64,000 nucleotides of DNA from Pseudomonas fluorescens (GTDB taxonomy: Bacteria > Pseudomonadota > Gammaproteobacteria > Pseudomonadales > Pseudomonadaceae), in contig NZ_CABVIR010000007.1 of NCBI RefSeq assembly GCF_902498065.1, positions 1 through 64,000 on the forward strand. The letters run 5' to 3'. The notes under the pieces were generated by a model, which was given only the letters and a program-made list of their open reading frames with translations, did no database searches and had not been told where the DNA came from. The position numbers were made by a program, and so were the translations under genes. This document shows, in pieces, positions 43,364 to 51,905 of this stretch. Every line of letters starts with the position of its first letter. Position 1 is the stretch's first letter.

Positions 43364-44214
43364 GTAATGCTATGCGTTTTTACGGCTTGAATTTTGGTAT
43401 CCCCCTGTTTTGCGCGGCGGTGGTGTTCCTGCTGTTCGACATGACCACCATCGATATCGCGTTCAGCAATCTTTTTTTCGATCCGGTCACCCAGACCTTC
43501 CCGCTCGATCAAGTGCACTTCTTTGAAAAGCTCACGCACAAATGGGCGCGGATCATTCCGAACTGGACCGGTGAAGTCGCCGTGATCGGCGCGATAGCGT
43601 CGTTTGTCTGGCCGCTGATCAACACGACAAGGCATCCGCGTCTAGGGCGCTTCCTTGAGCGCAGCAAAGCTGCACCTGTGCTGCGGTTTGCCAATGACCA
43701 TCAACGGGATTTTCTGTTTGTGGTGGTTGCGTTTGCCATTTGCACCGGCGTGATCCATTTCCTCAAGTCGCACACCAGCGTGTATTGCCCGATTGAAACG
43801 ACCCTGTACGGCGGGAAAATTGCCCACATGGAGTGGTACAACAATTTCCAACTGTTCAGGGAAGCCGGCGATGGCCGCTGCTGGCCGGGCGGGCATGCAT
43901 CGGGCGGGTTCACCATGCTTGCGCTGTACTTCGTCGCGCGCCGTTACCGCTGGCGCTATTCGAAAGCGCTGATGTACGGCTCGCTGCTGCTCGGTTTTGT
44001 CTATGGCACGACGCGGGTGCTGCAAGGCTGGCACTACATGTCCCACACGTTCTGGGCGGGGATCTTCGTGTGGCTGGCGTGTTTGCTGACAGCGTTGGCG
44101 TTTTATGGGCGAGCGCGGCTTGAAAAACCGCTATCGACTGACCTGCCGTCATCAAGAGCAGGCTCGTTCCTACAGGAGACTGCAGTCGTAAGCGCAATCC
44201 GTGAGCAACAATGA
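43360..44214 (+). CDS. PAP2-family membrane phosphatase with REP-encoded tail
   Basis: The 284-residue protein has about six membrane segments and the PAP2 phosphatase motifs: KSHTSVYCP-type first block, CWPGGHASGGF with the catalytic histidine, and GTTRVLQGWHYMSH as the third. Relatives dephosphorylate lipid A or undecaprenyl pyrophosphate in the periplasm. The last 25 or so codons run through a REP-like sequence (AGAGCAGGCTCGTTCCTACA at about 44155-44174), so the C-terminal tail is probably a recent, non-conserved addition. It is translationally coupled to the histidine phosphatase gene. Confidence 0.88.
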   Translation: MSNAMRFYGLNFGIPLFCAAVVFLLFDMTTIDIAFSNLFFDPVTQTFPLDQVHFFEKLTHKWARIIPNWTGEVAVIGAIASFVWPLINTTRHPRLGRFLERSKAAPVLRFANDHQRDFLFVVVAFAICTGVIHFLKSHTSVYCPIETTLYGGKIAHMEWYNNFQLFREAGDGRCWPGGHASGGFTMLALYFVARRYRWRYSKALMYGSLLLGFVYGTTRVLQGWHYMSHTFWAGIFVWLACLLTALAFYGRARLEKPLSTDLPSSRAGSFLQETAVVSAIREQQ

Positions 44215-44220
44215 ACCTAT

Positions 44221-44350
44221 GCAGGAGCACGCTTGCTCGCGATAGCGGTGGGTCAGGCGAAATTGTTGTCGACGGGGGCGCAGTCATCGCGAGCAGGCTC
44301 GCTCCCACAAGGGAACGCGGTCCAATGTGAGAGCGAGCCTGCTCGCGATG
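44221..44350. repeat. Cluster of three REP elements
   Basis: GGAGCACGCTTGCTCGCGAT, inverted ATCGCGAGCAGGCTCGCTCC and GAGAGCGAGCCTGCTCGCGA stand in a row, the densest REP cluster in the window. The first begins directly at the PAP2 stop. Confidence 0.85.
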
Positions 44351-44372
44351 AACGATGACGCGGTATGCCTGC

Positions 44373-44633
44373 CTAGTCCTGCGGATCAACGTTATCCAGT
44401 GCCTGGTTCACTGCCAGCTCCGCGAGCATGATGATCTGCGCAATGGCCAGCGCGGTGTTGCGCTGCGAACCGTTCAGGTAGGTGGCTAAATCGCTGGTCA
44501 TGACGCTGGCGGATGCCAGTGACTCGCAGGCATGGGCGAGGAGGTTTTCGGTGCCGATGTCGGGGAGGATCGTGAAAAAGGGGCTGGGGCGGTAGGGTTT
44601 GTTGGTGGGGGGATCAGGGATTAGCTTATCCAT
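44373..44633 (-). CDS. DUF6124-family small protein
   Basis: The 86-residue protein has the layout of a Pseudomonas family of unknown function annotated as DUF6124: an N-terminal MDKLIPDPPTN segment, ENLLAHACESLASASVMTSD in the middle, and a C-terminal LAELAVNQALDNVDPQ. The start at 44633 follows AGGAACC. Such genes occur in several copies per Pseudomonas genome, with no established role. It has no operon partner; its upstream region contains a strong inverted repeat. Confidence 0.75.
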   Translation of the reverse strand: MDKLIPDPPTNKPYRPSPFFTILPDIGTENLLAHACESLASASVMTSDLATYLNGSQRNTALAIAQIIMLAELAVNQALDNVDPQD

Positions 44634-44972
44634 TTGAAGGTTCCTTTCGTATTCGGAGCCATCAATTCCCGATCTCACTCGGCGAAGAGGTGGCAGCTAT
44701 GTGCGGAGTGAGATCACCGGCAAAAGGAACCCGGCCAGACCAAAGTCTGCCCGCACACAGCCGCCATAAAGTATTGCGGACAGCGAAAAGCTGGCGGCAA
44801 TTATGGGGGGACTGGCGCTCGTTTCCAATTGCTGAGCCGGGGATCTCACACCCGATCACTGAGTTTTCAGTGACAAGCAAAGACTAAAGAGCGCGCTTCC
44901 GAGCAACAACCCTAAAAATCTGTGGGCGTTTTCTTTGTTTTTGGTAGGACATGTCCTGCAATGAAGACCGCC
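44634..44972 (-). promoter_or_regulatory. Upstream region of the DUF6124 gene with inverted repeat
   Basis: This 339-base stretch holds no supported gene. GATCTCACTC (44671-44680) and GAGTGAGATC (44706-44715) form a perfect 10-bp inverted repeat 38 bases before the DUF6124 start. Another GGGATCTCACACCCGATC lies near 44839-44856. A minus-strand frame of 72 codons runs through here (44662-44880) but lacks independent support. The repeat may be an operator or a leader RNA hairpin. Confidence 0.4.
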
Positions 44973-46412
44973 TCACTGCCCGACAAAGTAGTAATCCTGA
45001 CGACCCACCCGCATCACTTTCAGCACTTTCAAGGGCGCCACCGGTTCAGTGTCGCCCGCCAGGATCGCCACGTTGGACGCAGAAGTGCTCAGAAACTCAT
45101 GCAACTGCGCTTCGGTATCCAGTCCCTTCAGTACGCTTTGCGTATAGAACACGCTCGCACCGCCCACGCGTTCATTGGCCTGGAACAGCGCAACGTGCTG
45201 CCCGTTGGCCTGCATCGTCTGAATCTGCTCGGTCAGCGGCAGGAAGGACAGTTTGCGATCCGCATGGGGCAGCGCCCATTGTGCGGCCGCCAGGTAGCTG
45301 CCGATCACCATGGCCAATGCGCTCATGGCCAGCCCCTGACGATGGCGAGCCAGACGACCCAACAGATTCGAGGCGCCTTCGTAAGCCTTGGCGCGTTCGA
45401 ACAGAACGCTCGCATACTCCGCCGCAATCACCGCCGCCGCGGGCGTCATGGACATCAGGTAAACCGTGCGCTTGCTCGACGCCAACGTCAGCATGACGAA
45501 TTGCGCCAGCACCCACAGGCTGAAGAACAACAAGTAACGATTGGCCATCAGGCTTTTGCGGAAATGCCACAGCCCCAGATACACCAGAATATTCCACGGC
45601 AAAAAGGCTTGCGGCAGTTTGGCGAGGTAGTAGTAGAACGGTTCGTAATGCCCTGCTTCGACAAACGAACCGCTGAACCGCCCGACACTGTTGGTCAGCA
45701 GCACTTGCGCCAGTGCCGGCGCGCCGCCGCGCTGATACAGCACCGCCAGCCAGATCATCAATGGCACCAGCCCCAGCAGCGTCAGCAGCCCGGGGCGTAG
45801 CCAGTCCGAAACTTTCAGCTGCCGGTCGAGCACACTCTCGGCCAACAAGTACGCGAAGATCACCACGCCCGGCATCGCCAGGCCCAACACGCCTTTGCTC
45901 AACGTCGCGATGGCAATCCCCGCAGCAAACAGCAAGGCGTTGCCGACGCTCGCCTGGCGATGGCCCTGAAAAAATGCGAGCAGCGCCATGCTCACGCCGA
46001 GGGCGAGCAACGCGTCTTCGCCAACGCCGCGCACGTTGCTCCAGTAGCTGGCCATGGTTGCCAGCAGGATGCCTGCCATCCAGGCAATCGCATTGGGCCG
46101 CCCGAACCGGCGCAGCATCGCGAACAGCAGCATGACACTGAACAATCCGGCAAACGCCGACGCCAGCCGCACGGCCCACGGTGTACTGCCGAATGCGCGG
46201 ATGGCCCCGGCGTCGAGCCACAGGCTCAGGGGCGGTTTCTCCAGAAACGGTTCGCCGAACAACCGTGGCGTCACCCAGTCATTATCCAGGTGCATTTGCA
46301 TGGCAATCCCGGCGACCCGCGCCTCGGTGGAGCCTTGCAGTTGGTGATTGCCCAGGGCAAAGAAAAACAGCAGGGCAGTCAGCAGAAACAACGAAGAGGC
46401 GGGACGCGACAT
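44973..46412 (-). CDS. ArnT-like lipid-linked sugar transferase
   Basis: The 479-residue membrane protein has about 12 segments and the N-terminal features of the GT83/GT39 group: STEARVAGIAMQM with the catalytic-type E-R after the first segment, and GEPFLEKPPLSLWLDA. ArnT proteins transfer 4-amino-arabinose or another sugar from a polyprenyl carrier to lipid A in the periplasm. This protein is shorter than ArnT (about 550 residues) and has a brief C-terminal domain, so the acceptor may differ. It is near the two envelope phosphatases but separated by the DUF6124 gene. Confidence 0.85.
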   Translation of the reverse strand: MSRPASSLFLLTALLFFFALGNHQLQGSTEARVAGIAMQMHLDNDWVTPRLFGEPFLEKPPLSLWLDAGAIRAFGSTPWAVRLASAFAGLFSVMLLFAMLRRFGRPNAIAWMAGILLATMASYWSNVRGVGEDALLALGVSMALLAFFQGHRQASVGNALLFAAGIAIATLSKGVLGLAMPGVVIFAYLLAESVLDRQLKVSDWLRPGLLTLLGLVPLMIWLAVLYQRGGAPALAQVLLTNSVGRFSGSFVEAGHYEPFYYYLAKLPQAFLPWNILVYLGLWHFRKSLMANRYLLFFSLWVLAQFVMLTLASSKRTVYLMSMTPAAAVIAAEYASVLFERAKAYEGASNLLGRLARHRQGLAMSALAMVIGSYLAAAQWALPHADRKLSFLPLTEQIQTMQANGQHVALFQANERVGGASVFYTQSVLKGLDTEAQLHEFLSTSASNVAILAGDTEPVAPLKVLKVMRVGRQDYYFVGQ

Positions 46413-46490
46413 GGTGTCTGGCTGCCGAGAAGGGATCCCGCGAGCATACGGCGCGAATGCTTAACGAATTGTGAATGCCTTGCGAAAAAT

Positions 46491-47513
46491 TCAGACCGCC
46501 AGCGGCAAGGTCACGATGAAGATACTGCCCTGGCCGGTGCCGTCGCTGATGCCGATCACTTGGCCGCCATGGGCTTCGACCAGCTCACGCACCACCGTCA
46601 GGCCAATGCCCAGGCCTGCGCCATAGAAGCCCACCGCATGAACATCCTGCACAAAGGGCTCGAAGATAAACGGCAGTGTCTCAGGGGAAATACCGATGCC
46701 GTTATCGCCAATGCTTATTTTCAGCCGATCGGCTTCGGTGGTGACCGACAGCGTGACCGTGCCACCCGCCGGCGTGTATTTGGCGGCATTGCCCAGCAGA
46801 TTGCCGAGAATCTGCGCGAGGCGCGAAGGGTCGCCGTTCACCGCCAACGCACACTCGGGCAGTTCTGCGCTGAATTGCAAATGGTGAGCGGTCATCACCG
46901 GATCACAGATTTCTATCGCCTCGTGGATGATCTGCACCATATCGACGAGGCGGCAATCGAGGCGAAACTTGCCGGTGTCGGCGCGGGCGACGTCAAGCAA
47001 GTCTTCCACCAGCCGAGACATGTGCTGCACCTGACCTTCGATCAGTTGCTGCATGCGTGGCAATTCCTCACTGGGCACCCGTACCAGTCGACCGGCAATC
47101 ATGCTGATGGGCGTCAGCGGATTTCGCAATTCGTGGGCCACCAGCGTGAGCACCTTGCGTTGCTGTTCCAGCGCGCGTTCAGCCGCGACCTGCAGGCGTT
47201 TGGCGCTCAGTGCGGCGATCACCAGTTGCTCGTTGGCTTCGCGTATCTCCAGGTACAGTCGCTGTTCTGCCTGCGCGAGTTTCGGCCTGTCGGCCTCAGA
47301 TTGCGCCGACAGAATCGCCAGCACCAATTGCTGATTGGCCTCGATCAGTTGCTCGACCTGTTGGCTATCGACGAGCTGGGTGTTGGCGTCGCTCAGTTCT
47401 TTGTTCAACGCCGCCAGCACCGCGCGCGCTTCGACGGTTTTCTGGCCGAGCAGGAACAGTTCGCGTGCCGCAGTGGCTATCGCTTGCTCGTTCCCGCCAT
47501 TGGCCTCGTTCAT
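46491..47513 (-). CDS. Histidine kinase linked to a KaiC-like ATPase
   Basis: The 340-residue soluble kinase lacks membrane segments and a receiver domain. Residues 1-120 form a helical region with three related blocks, ANTQLVD (43-49), ANQQLVLA (59-66) and ANEQLVIA (93-100). Then come the phosphoacceptor H127 in VAHELRNPLTP and the ATPase boxes GNAAKYTP, GDNGIGIS, FIFEPF and GAGLGIGL. The ATG is 10 bases after the kaiC-like stop, so the kinase probably takes its input from KaiC by contact. No cognate response regulator is adjacent. Confidence 0.9.
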   Translation of the reverse strand: MNEANGGNEQAIATAARELFLLGQKTVEARAVLAALNKELSDANTQLVDSQQVEQLIEANQQLVLAILSAQSEADRPKLAQAEQRLYLEIREANEQLVIAALSAKRLQVAAERALEQQRKVLTLVAHELRNPLTPISMIAGRLVRVPSEELPRMQQLIEGQVQHMSRLVEDLLDVARADTGKFRLDCRLVDMVQIIHEAIEICDPVMTAHHLQFSAELPECALAVNGDPSRLAQILGNLLGNAAKYTPAGGTVTLSVTTEADRLKISIGDNGIGISPETLPFIFEPFVQDVHAVGFYGAGLGIGLTVVRELVEAHGGQVIGISDGTGQGSIFIVTLPLAV

Positions 47514-47523
47514 GATGTTTGAC

Positions 47524-48984
47524 TCATCCTTGGTCGTTGCCCAGTCGGTGTCGGGTAGGTCGGCCGCCGAGCAGGCCTTCCTGGTCCGGTAGCATTTCGC
47601 CGATCTGCAAGCCTTTATCATCGATGCGGTACACGCGCAGTTCATCGGAGTGGGCGCTGGCCCGCACTTTGACCACGGCCATGATGCGCAACAGGCGGCT
47701 CTGCACTTCAATGTAGCGCTGAACGATGATCGCGTCGGTGAGAAATGCCGTTCCATAGGGGCTGAAGCGCAAATCGGTGTAGCGGTCTTCCAGCTCCGAG
47801 GTCATCAACACGCTGACCCCGACGCTGGTGAGGGCGGTGACCATGCGCGACAGCGACTCGCGAAAGTCTTCGCGGAAGGTCGGGGCCAGCGCCAGTTCGA
47901 AACCTGACAAAGAGTCGATCACCACGCGGGTAGCCTTCAGTCGGGCGATTTCACTCAACAGCAACTGCACGATCTCGTCGATGGACAAGTCCGGTGCGCG
48001 GCTGTCCACCAGGCCGACCTGTCCGCTCTGAATCAGACCGGCAAGGGTGGCGTTTTGCGAGTGATTGGGCCGTTGCTCGAACACCGCAATCACACCGGTT
48101 TCGCCATTGCGCGCGCCTTCAGCGAGGAACGTCGCGGCGAGTATGCTTTTGCCCGAGCCCGAGGGGCCGGCCACCAGCAGCGAATACCCACGCGGCAGGC
48201 CACCGCCGAGCATCTCGTCGAGCTGGGGCACGCCCATTTTCAGGCGTTTGATCGGGAACTCCAGCGGCGCTTCAACCGGGTTGAGTGCCGCTGGCGCGAA
48301 GACTTTGATCCCCGACGTGGCGATGCGGAACGTGTGCAGCCCCGGCAGCGTCGGCTGGCCACGCATCTTCATGATTTCCATCTTGCGCACCATGGAGTTG
48401 CGCTGAACGCTCTGGCGCAGCCAGATCAGGCCGTCGGCCACAGTGAAAATCGGGTTGGTGTCGGTTTCGGTGAAATACTCGCCAATCAGGAAGGTGGTCG
48501 CCTGCCAGGTGGTCATCAACATGCCCAGTTGTTGAACAAACTGCGGCAGGTTGTTGTTCGGGTTGTCCTGAGTCTGGCTCGCCAGCACCACGGAGCGGAA
48601 GGAATCGACGAACACCAGCGCCGGGGAGTGCGCCTCCACCTCGCTGACGATGCGCCGCAGTACTTCGTCCAGATTCCCGGCGAGGGTGTCGTCGGCCAGG
48701 TTGATGTAACGGATCGACTGATTGATCGCTTCGCTGTCGAAAAAGTCGAATTGCTGCTGATAACGCAGCATCTTCAGCGGCGGCTCGCCGAGCACGGTAA
48801 AGAACAGCGCCGGACGCTCGGGCGTCGCCAGGGCAAACATCATCTGATGCGCGAGGGTGGTTTTGCCGCAGCCTGGGGGGCCGGCGATCAGGTTGAACGA
48901 AAACTCCGGCAAACCTCCGCCCAGCACCTCGTCCAGTCCTGGCACGCCGGTGGCCAGGCGGTTGATAGTTACTTTGGTGCTCAT
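47524..48984 (-). CDS. KaiC-like double-domain ATPase
   Basis: The 486-residue protein has two RecA/KaiC domains, each with a Walker A: GPPGCGKT (35-42) and GPSGSGKS (273-280). Repeated motifs are GVPGLDEVLGGGLP and GVPQLDEMLGGGLP. In cyanobacterial KaiC the second domain autophosphorylates on adjacent S and T; aligned by eye, only the threonine remains (G411-T412 before AFLTDAII). The usual acidic pair in domain 2 reads FEQ. No kaiA or kaiB is visible. Overlap with the preceding small gene (ATGA) and the downstream kinase make a three-gene operon. The role is probably ATP-dependent signalling; a clock is not implied. Confidence 0.92.
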   Translation of the reverse strand: MSTKVTINRLATGVPGLDEVLGGGLPEFSFNLIAGPPGCGKTTLAHQMMFALATPERPALFFTVLGEPPLKMLRYQQQFDFFDSEAINQSIRYINLADDTLAGNLDEVLRRIVSEVEAHSPALVFVDSFRSVVLASQTQDNPNNNLPQFVQQLGMLMTTWQATTFLIGEYFTETDTNPIFTVADGLIWLRQSVQRNSMVRKMEIMKMRGQPTLPGLHTFRIATSGIKVFAPAALNPVEAPLEFPIKRLKMGVPQLDEMLGGGLPRGYSLLVAGPSGSGKSILAATFLAEGARNGETGVIAVFEQRPNHSQNATLAGLIQSGQVGLVDSRAPDLSIDEIVQLLLSEIARLKATRVVIDSLSGFELALAPTFREDFRESLSRMVTALTSVGVSVLMTSELEDRYTDLRFSPYGTAFLTDAIIVQRYIEVQSRLLRIMAVVKVRASAHSDELRVYRIDDKGLQIGEMLPDQEGLLGGRPTRHRLGNDQG

Positions 48985-49415
48985 GGCGAATTTTCCTGCG
49001 AAGAGGTGTCGCTCAAAGAAGGTTCCCACACGCCACGAAGCAAACGTGCGGTGAGCGAGGGCCCGATCAGCGTGGTCAGTAACTCGTAAAAGGTTGTCAG
49101 CAACACTTCACCGAAAAACAACGCATCGGCGTTGCTTTGCTCAACGAGTACGGCCTTGAGGGCGTTCAGATTCGGGAAGGCCTGCACACTGTCATAAGTG
49201 CCGGCCAGGTGTGGATGGTTGGAGACGCACAGATGAAGGCTGCGGCGATAAAGCGCGGCTACCCCATGCTGGCCGATGATGGGCGAGAGGGCCGCATCCA
49301 TGGCCTGCAATATTGACTCGATCGCTTGCGCGACGGTTGCAACGTCAGCGTTGGGGCCAACGCAGTGCGTCAGAGAAGCTACGATCTGACGGCTCTCTTC
49401 GCTAAGCGTGGACAT
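48981..49415 (-). CDS. Small unknown protein of the KaiC-like operon (144 aa)
   Basis: No family recognised. The 144-residue protein is soluble and largely helical, with no signal. AIESILQAMDAALSPIIGQHGVAALYRRS and LHLCVSNHPHLAG resemble a sensor or adaptor four-helix arrangement, and VLLTTFYELLTTLIGPSLTARLL forms a hydrophobic C-terminal helix. The start at 49415 is chosen because an upstream extension would run through the leader. It is translationally coupled to the KaiC-like gene, so it may be its partner or modulator. Confidence 0.75.
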   Translation of the reverse strand: MSTLSEESRQIVASLTHCVGPNADVATVAQAIESILQAMDAALSPIIGQHGVAALYRRSLHLCVSNHPHLAGTYDSVQAFPNLNALKAVLVEQSNADALFFGEVLLTTFYELLTTLIGPSLTARLLRGVWEPSLSDTSSQENSP

Positions 49416-49512
49416 GGCTAACTGATATCCGAAGGACTGGCTTTGATGGTACACCCTATGGGCGTCGGGGTAGGGATTTGTGTCAGATGGGCTGGTTTGC
49501 CGGAAAACAGAC

Positions 49513-49536
49513 AAAAAAAAGCCCGCGGGAGGGCGG
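49513..49536 (-). terminator. Terminator between PliG-like gene and KaiC operon
   Basis: GCCCGCCC / GGGCGGGC-type hairpin (plus strand AAAAAAAGCCCGCGGGAGGG) with a T-run when read leftward. It would stop leftward transcription before the KaiC operon. The remaining 49416-49782 holds the operon's promoter region and no supported gene. Confidence 0.6.
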
Positions 49537-49782
49537 GCAAACCGTAGTTTCTTGAATGAGCGAGCGCAATGTACCGGTTGCCGGGGCGCGATGGGGTGAA
49601 GAAAAATTCATCTGCGCCGCGTGCGCTCGCTCGTCTGCTTCTGCTGTGTCAGAAGGTGTGCTTGGGCCTGGTAATCCGAGGCTGGCTGAACGGCTGTCTC
49701 GCTTTCAACGGTTTGAATCACACGTCCTTCAGCGTCCTTGGTAACGGCGATCGTCCAGGCACAGGTCTCGCTCAGGGATTGT

Positions 49783-50706
49783 TCAATACTCCGTCACCCC
49801 ATCAACCCTCAACACCCACCCGGCCTCCCCAGGCATCAACCTGTACTGAATCTGCCGCATTCGCCCCGTCCTGCCCGCTCCGGCATCACTGCTGTCATAC
49901 ACCGGAAACCGCCGCACCAGTGCGTTCTCCAGCACGGCAAACTCATCCTCGCCTTGATAACCCTCCGCTGTTGTCGCGTTTTCGCTGACATCCGGCAGAT
50001 AAATCTCGCTGAGTGATTTCTTCCGATTGGCTGCGTAGGCAATCAACTCACCCGGCAACCTGGGGCCAGGTGATCTGGCGAACACGTAAACCTCCGGTGA
50101 GCCATCCTGATCAAGGTCTGCGACTTCCGCCCGGACGATGTCGCCGGTCAGCGGGCGAGTAATGTCCGAGTTGTCGATTTCCAGCCCTTGAGGGGAAATA
50201 CGTAATGCCCGACGTCCACCCACCAGCTCGCTTTTCACCTGAAAGTGAATGCCTTGCAGTTCGAGCGTCTGGTCAAATGGCGCAGCGCCGTGCGTGCTGT
50301 CCACGGGGCTGAGGTGCAATGAAAGGCGGTAATTAGCCACTTCATTGCGCCGCGCGGCGTTGCGCATGAGGTAGACCTGGACCGTGTACTCGCCATCGGC
50401 GGGCAGCGGTCCGAGGAAGTGATTACCCATGACCGAGCTGTTGAACAGCGCAAAGTCGGCGCCTTTGGCGGTGATGTTGAAGTAGGCCGAGGTGTTGGAC
50501 GGCTCGAGGTCGACGGTCAGGATCTGGCCCGCCTTTGCGCTCAGACGGTACTGAGCGGTGAGTTGACCTTTGATCGAGTCGGAGCGCTTGACGGTGTCAG
50601 AGTCGCTCTTGAAATCGATCTGTTCGACGCGCGTCGCGACCTCGGTGGCGGCGTGTGTCGGCAGGCAAATCATGGTCGCCAGAAGGGCAGTGACCCAGAT
50701 GTTCAT
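49783..50706 (-). CDS. PliG-like lysozyme inhibitor with C-terminal extension
   Basis: The 307-residue exported protein has a signal peptide (about 1-20, MICLPTHA). Residues about 40-130 carry the PliG/PliI hallmarks YRLSAKAGQ and LPADGEYTVQVYLMRNAARR, as in periplasmic inhibitors of g-type lysozyme. Typical PliG is only about 130 residues. Here a C-terminal region of about 160 residues follows, containing an ADLDQDGSPEVYVFAR block like an FG-GAP/VCBS calcium repeat. The start at 50706 gives the signal peptide. Inhibition of host or competitor lysozyme is inferred. Confidence 0.7.
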   Translation of the reverse strand: MNIWVTALLATMICLPTHAATEVATRVEQIDFKSDSDTVKRSDSIKGQLTAQYRLSAKAGQILTVDLEPSNTSAYFNITAKGADFALFNSSVMGNHFLGPLPADGEYTVQVYLMRNAARRNEVANYRLSLHLSPVDSTHGAAPFDQTLELQGIHFQVKSELVGGRRALRISPQGLEIDNSDITRPLTGDIVRAEVADLDQDGSPEVYVFARSPGPRLPGELIAYAANRKKSLSEIYLPDVSENATTAEGYQGEDEFAVLENALVRRFPVYDSSDAGAGRTGRMRQIQYRLMPGEAGWVLRVDGVTEY

Positions 50707-50870
50707 GTTGATCTTCCTGAGTGCTGCAGTTCGCTGTGTCGCCGCTGCATCTGACACATCAGCATAGAGCCTGCGGCGCGGTGGTCAGGTAAAACGTCAA
50801 TGACCGAAAGACACATCGGTGGACACCGAACCGGGTTTAAGCAAATCCGGTGGTGGGGATTTCAGCTGGC

Positions 50871-50920
50871 GAAAAAAAAGCCGTGAAGCTTCGATTTCTC
50901 GACGCTCTACGGCTTTGTTC
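50871..50920 (-). terminator. Terminator after the DUF4410 lipoprotein gene
   Basis: Read leftward, AAAGCCGTAGAG ... CTTCACGGCTTTTTTTT forms an imperfect stem with a long T-run, 33 bases after the lipoprotein stop. Confidence 0.75.
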
Positions 50921-50952
50921 AGTCTGCGCAGCAAGAAACTTTACGAGCCAGA

Positions 50953-51498
50953 TTACTTGGCCTTCGCGCTCTTGATGTCGCTGATGATTTGCTGCGCAAT
51001 CGCCTGAACCTGCTTTTTGGTCATGGCCGACATCACACCTTCCCATGCCGTCGATGACGTGTCATAGGTTCGAGTGCCGATCAGGCTCCCCGACTTCAAG
51101 TCAGAAAAATCGGCACTGGAATTGACCCAGGCGTTACCCACCATAATGCCAGCGGCAACACGTGACCCGGTCGTCAGGTAGCGGAAGTTGCTCACGTTGA
51201 TGGTGATGCCGACGCCATCCTTGGTGTTCGAACTCGAAGTCTGAGCCTCAGTGAGGCCGTAGCCGGCACGAGTGGCTTCTGCTTGCAGAGCCTCATTCCA
51301 GTCACGCTGCAAAAGGGGCCAGTCTTCATTCTGCTGGACCTTGCTGTTCCCTTTGAAATTGACCACCAGGTTTTGCTTTGCCGACTCCTGGATCGCCAGT
51401 GCTTCAGAGCCGCCACTTTTTACCGACGCTGCGCAACCGCTCAGAAGAGACGCGGCCAGGAGGAGTGAAAGGGAGAGCAAGAACTTTGGATTTTTCAT
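50953..51498 (-). CDS. DUF4410-type lipoprotein
   Basis: The 181-residue lipoprotein has a signal sequence ending in the lipobox LLSGC. Its mature domain (VQQNEDWPLLQRDWNEALQ, then ISDIKSAKAK at the end) fits the DUF4410 family of periplasmic lipoproteins of unknown function. NFRYLTTGSRVAAGIMVG is the conserved glycine-rich stretch. It is monocistronic, with terminators on both sides. Confidence 0.8.
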   Translation of the reverse strand: MKNPKFLLSLSLLLAASLLSGCAASVKSGGSEALAIQESAKQNLVVNFKGNSKVQQNEDWPLLQRDWNEALQAEATRAGYGLTEAQTSSSNTKDGVGITINVSNFRYLTTGSRVAAGIMVGNAWVNSSADFSDLKSGSLIGTRTYDTSSTAWEGVMSAMTKKQVQAIAQQIISDIKSAKAK

Positions 51499-51643
51499 TG
51501 AATTTCCATATCCAGAACGATTGGGAGGGCGTTAACGGCGAATGATGTCGATTTGATGGCGAAAGGCGCGATCCTGAGGTGAAGCGAATGATTTCGTCAA
51601 GCGACGCGGGAGCAATCAACATATCGACGACAATCATTCAGGC

Positions 51644-51683
51644 ACAAAAAAGGCACTGGCGATCATCACCAAGTGCCTTTTTT
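51644..51683. terminator. Bidirectional terminator
   Basis: AAAAAAGGCACT ... AGTGCCTTTTTT forms a symmetric stem with A- and T-runs on both flanks. No gene ends immediately to its left on the plus strand; it may insulate the next gene. 51692-51905 holds no gene. Confidence 0.8.
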
Positions 51684-51905
51684 CGCCTGCCGGCTTCCGA
51701 CTGACGTCACTTGAAAGGCCAAGGTGCGCTGCTAACCTTGATCATTCGGAGCTGCCGACGACAGACGATCTGTTCCGGGCCACCTCTTGATGCGAGTGTC
51801 ACTCGATCGATCAAGCCGCCCCTCGCCCCAACCGCCCATCGACTCCTGGCGATATCTCCGACACGTGTCTTTCGATAGCACTCGATAGCACTCTGGAGAT
51901 ACCCC

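Noticed and set aside
44662..44880. 72-codon minus-strand frame upstream of the DUF6124 gene
   Set aside because: No ribosome-binding site or motif; its sequence is better explained by the inverted-repeat regulatory region.
49569..49988. Plus-strand frames between the KaiC operon and the PliG-like gene
   Set aside because: They overlap the PliG-like gene on the other strand, are proline- and threonine-rich without motifs, and lack a ribosome-binding site.
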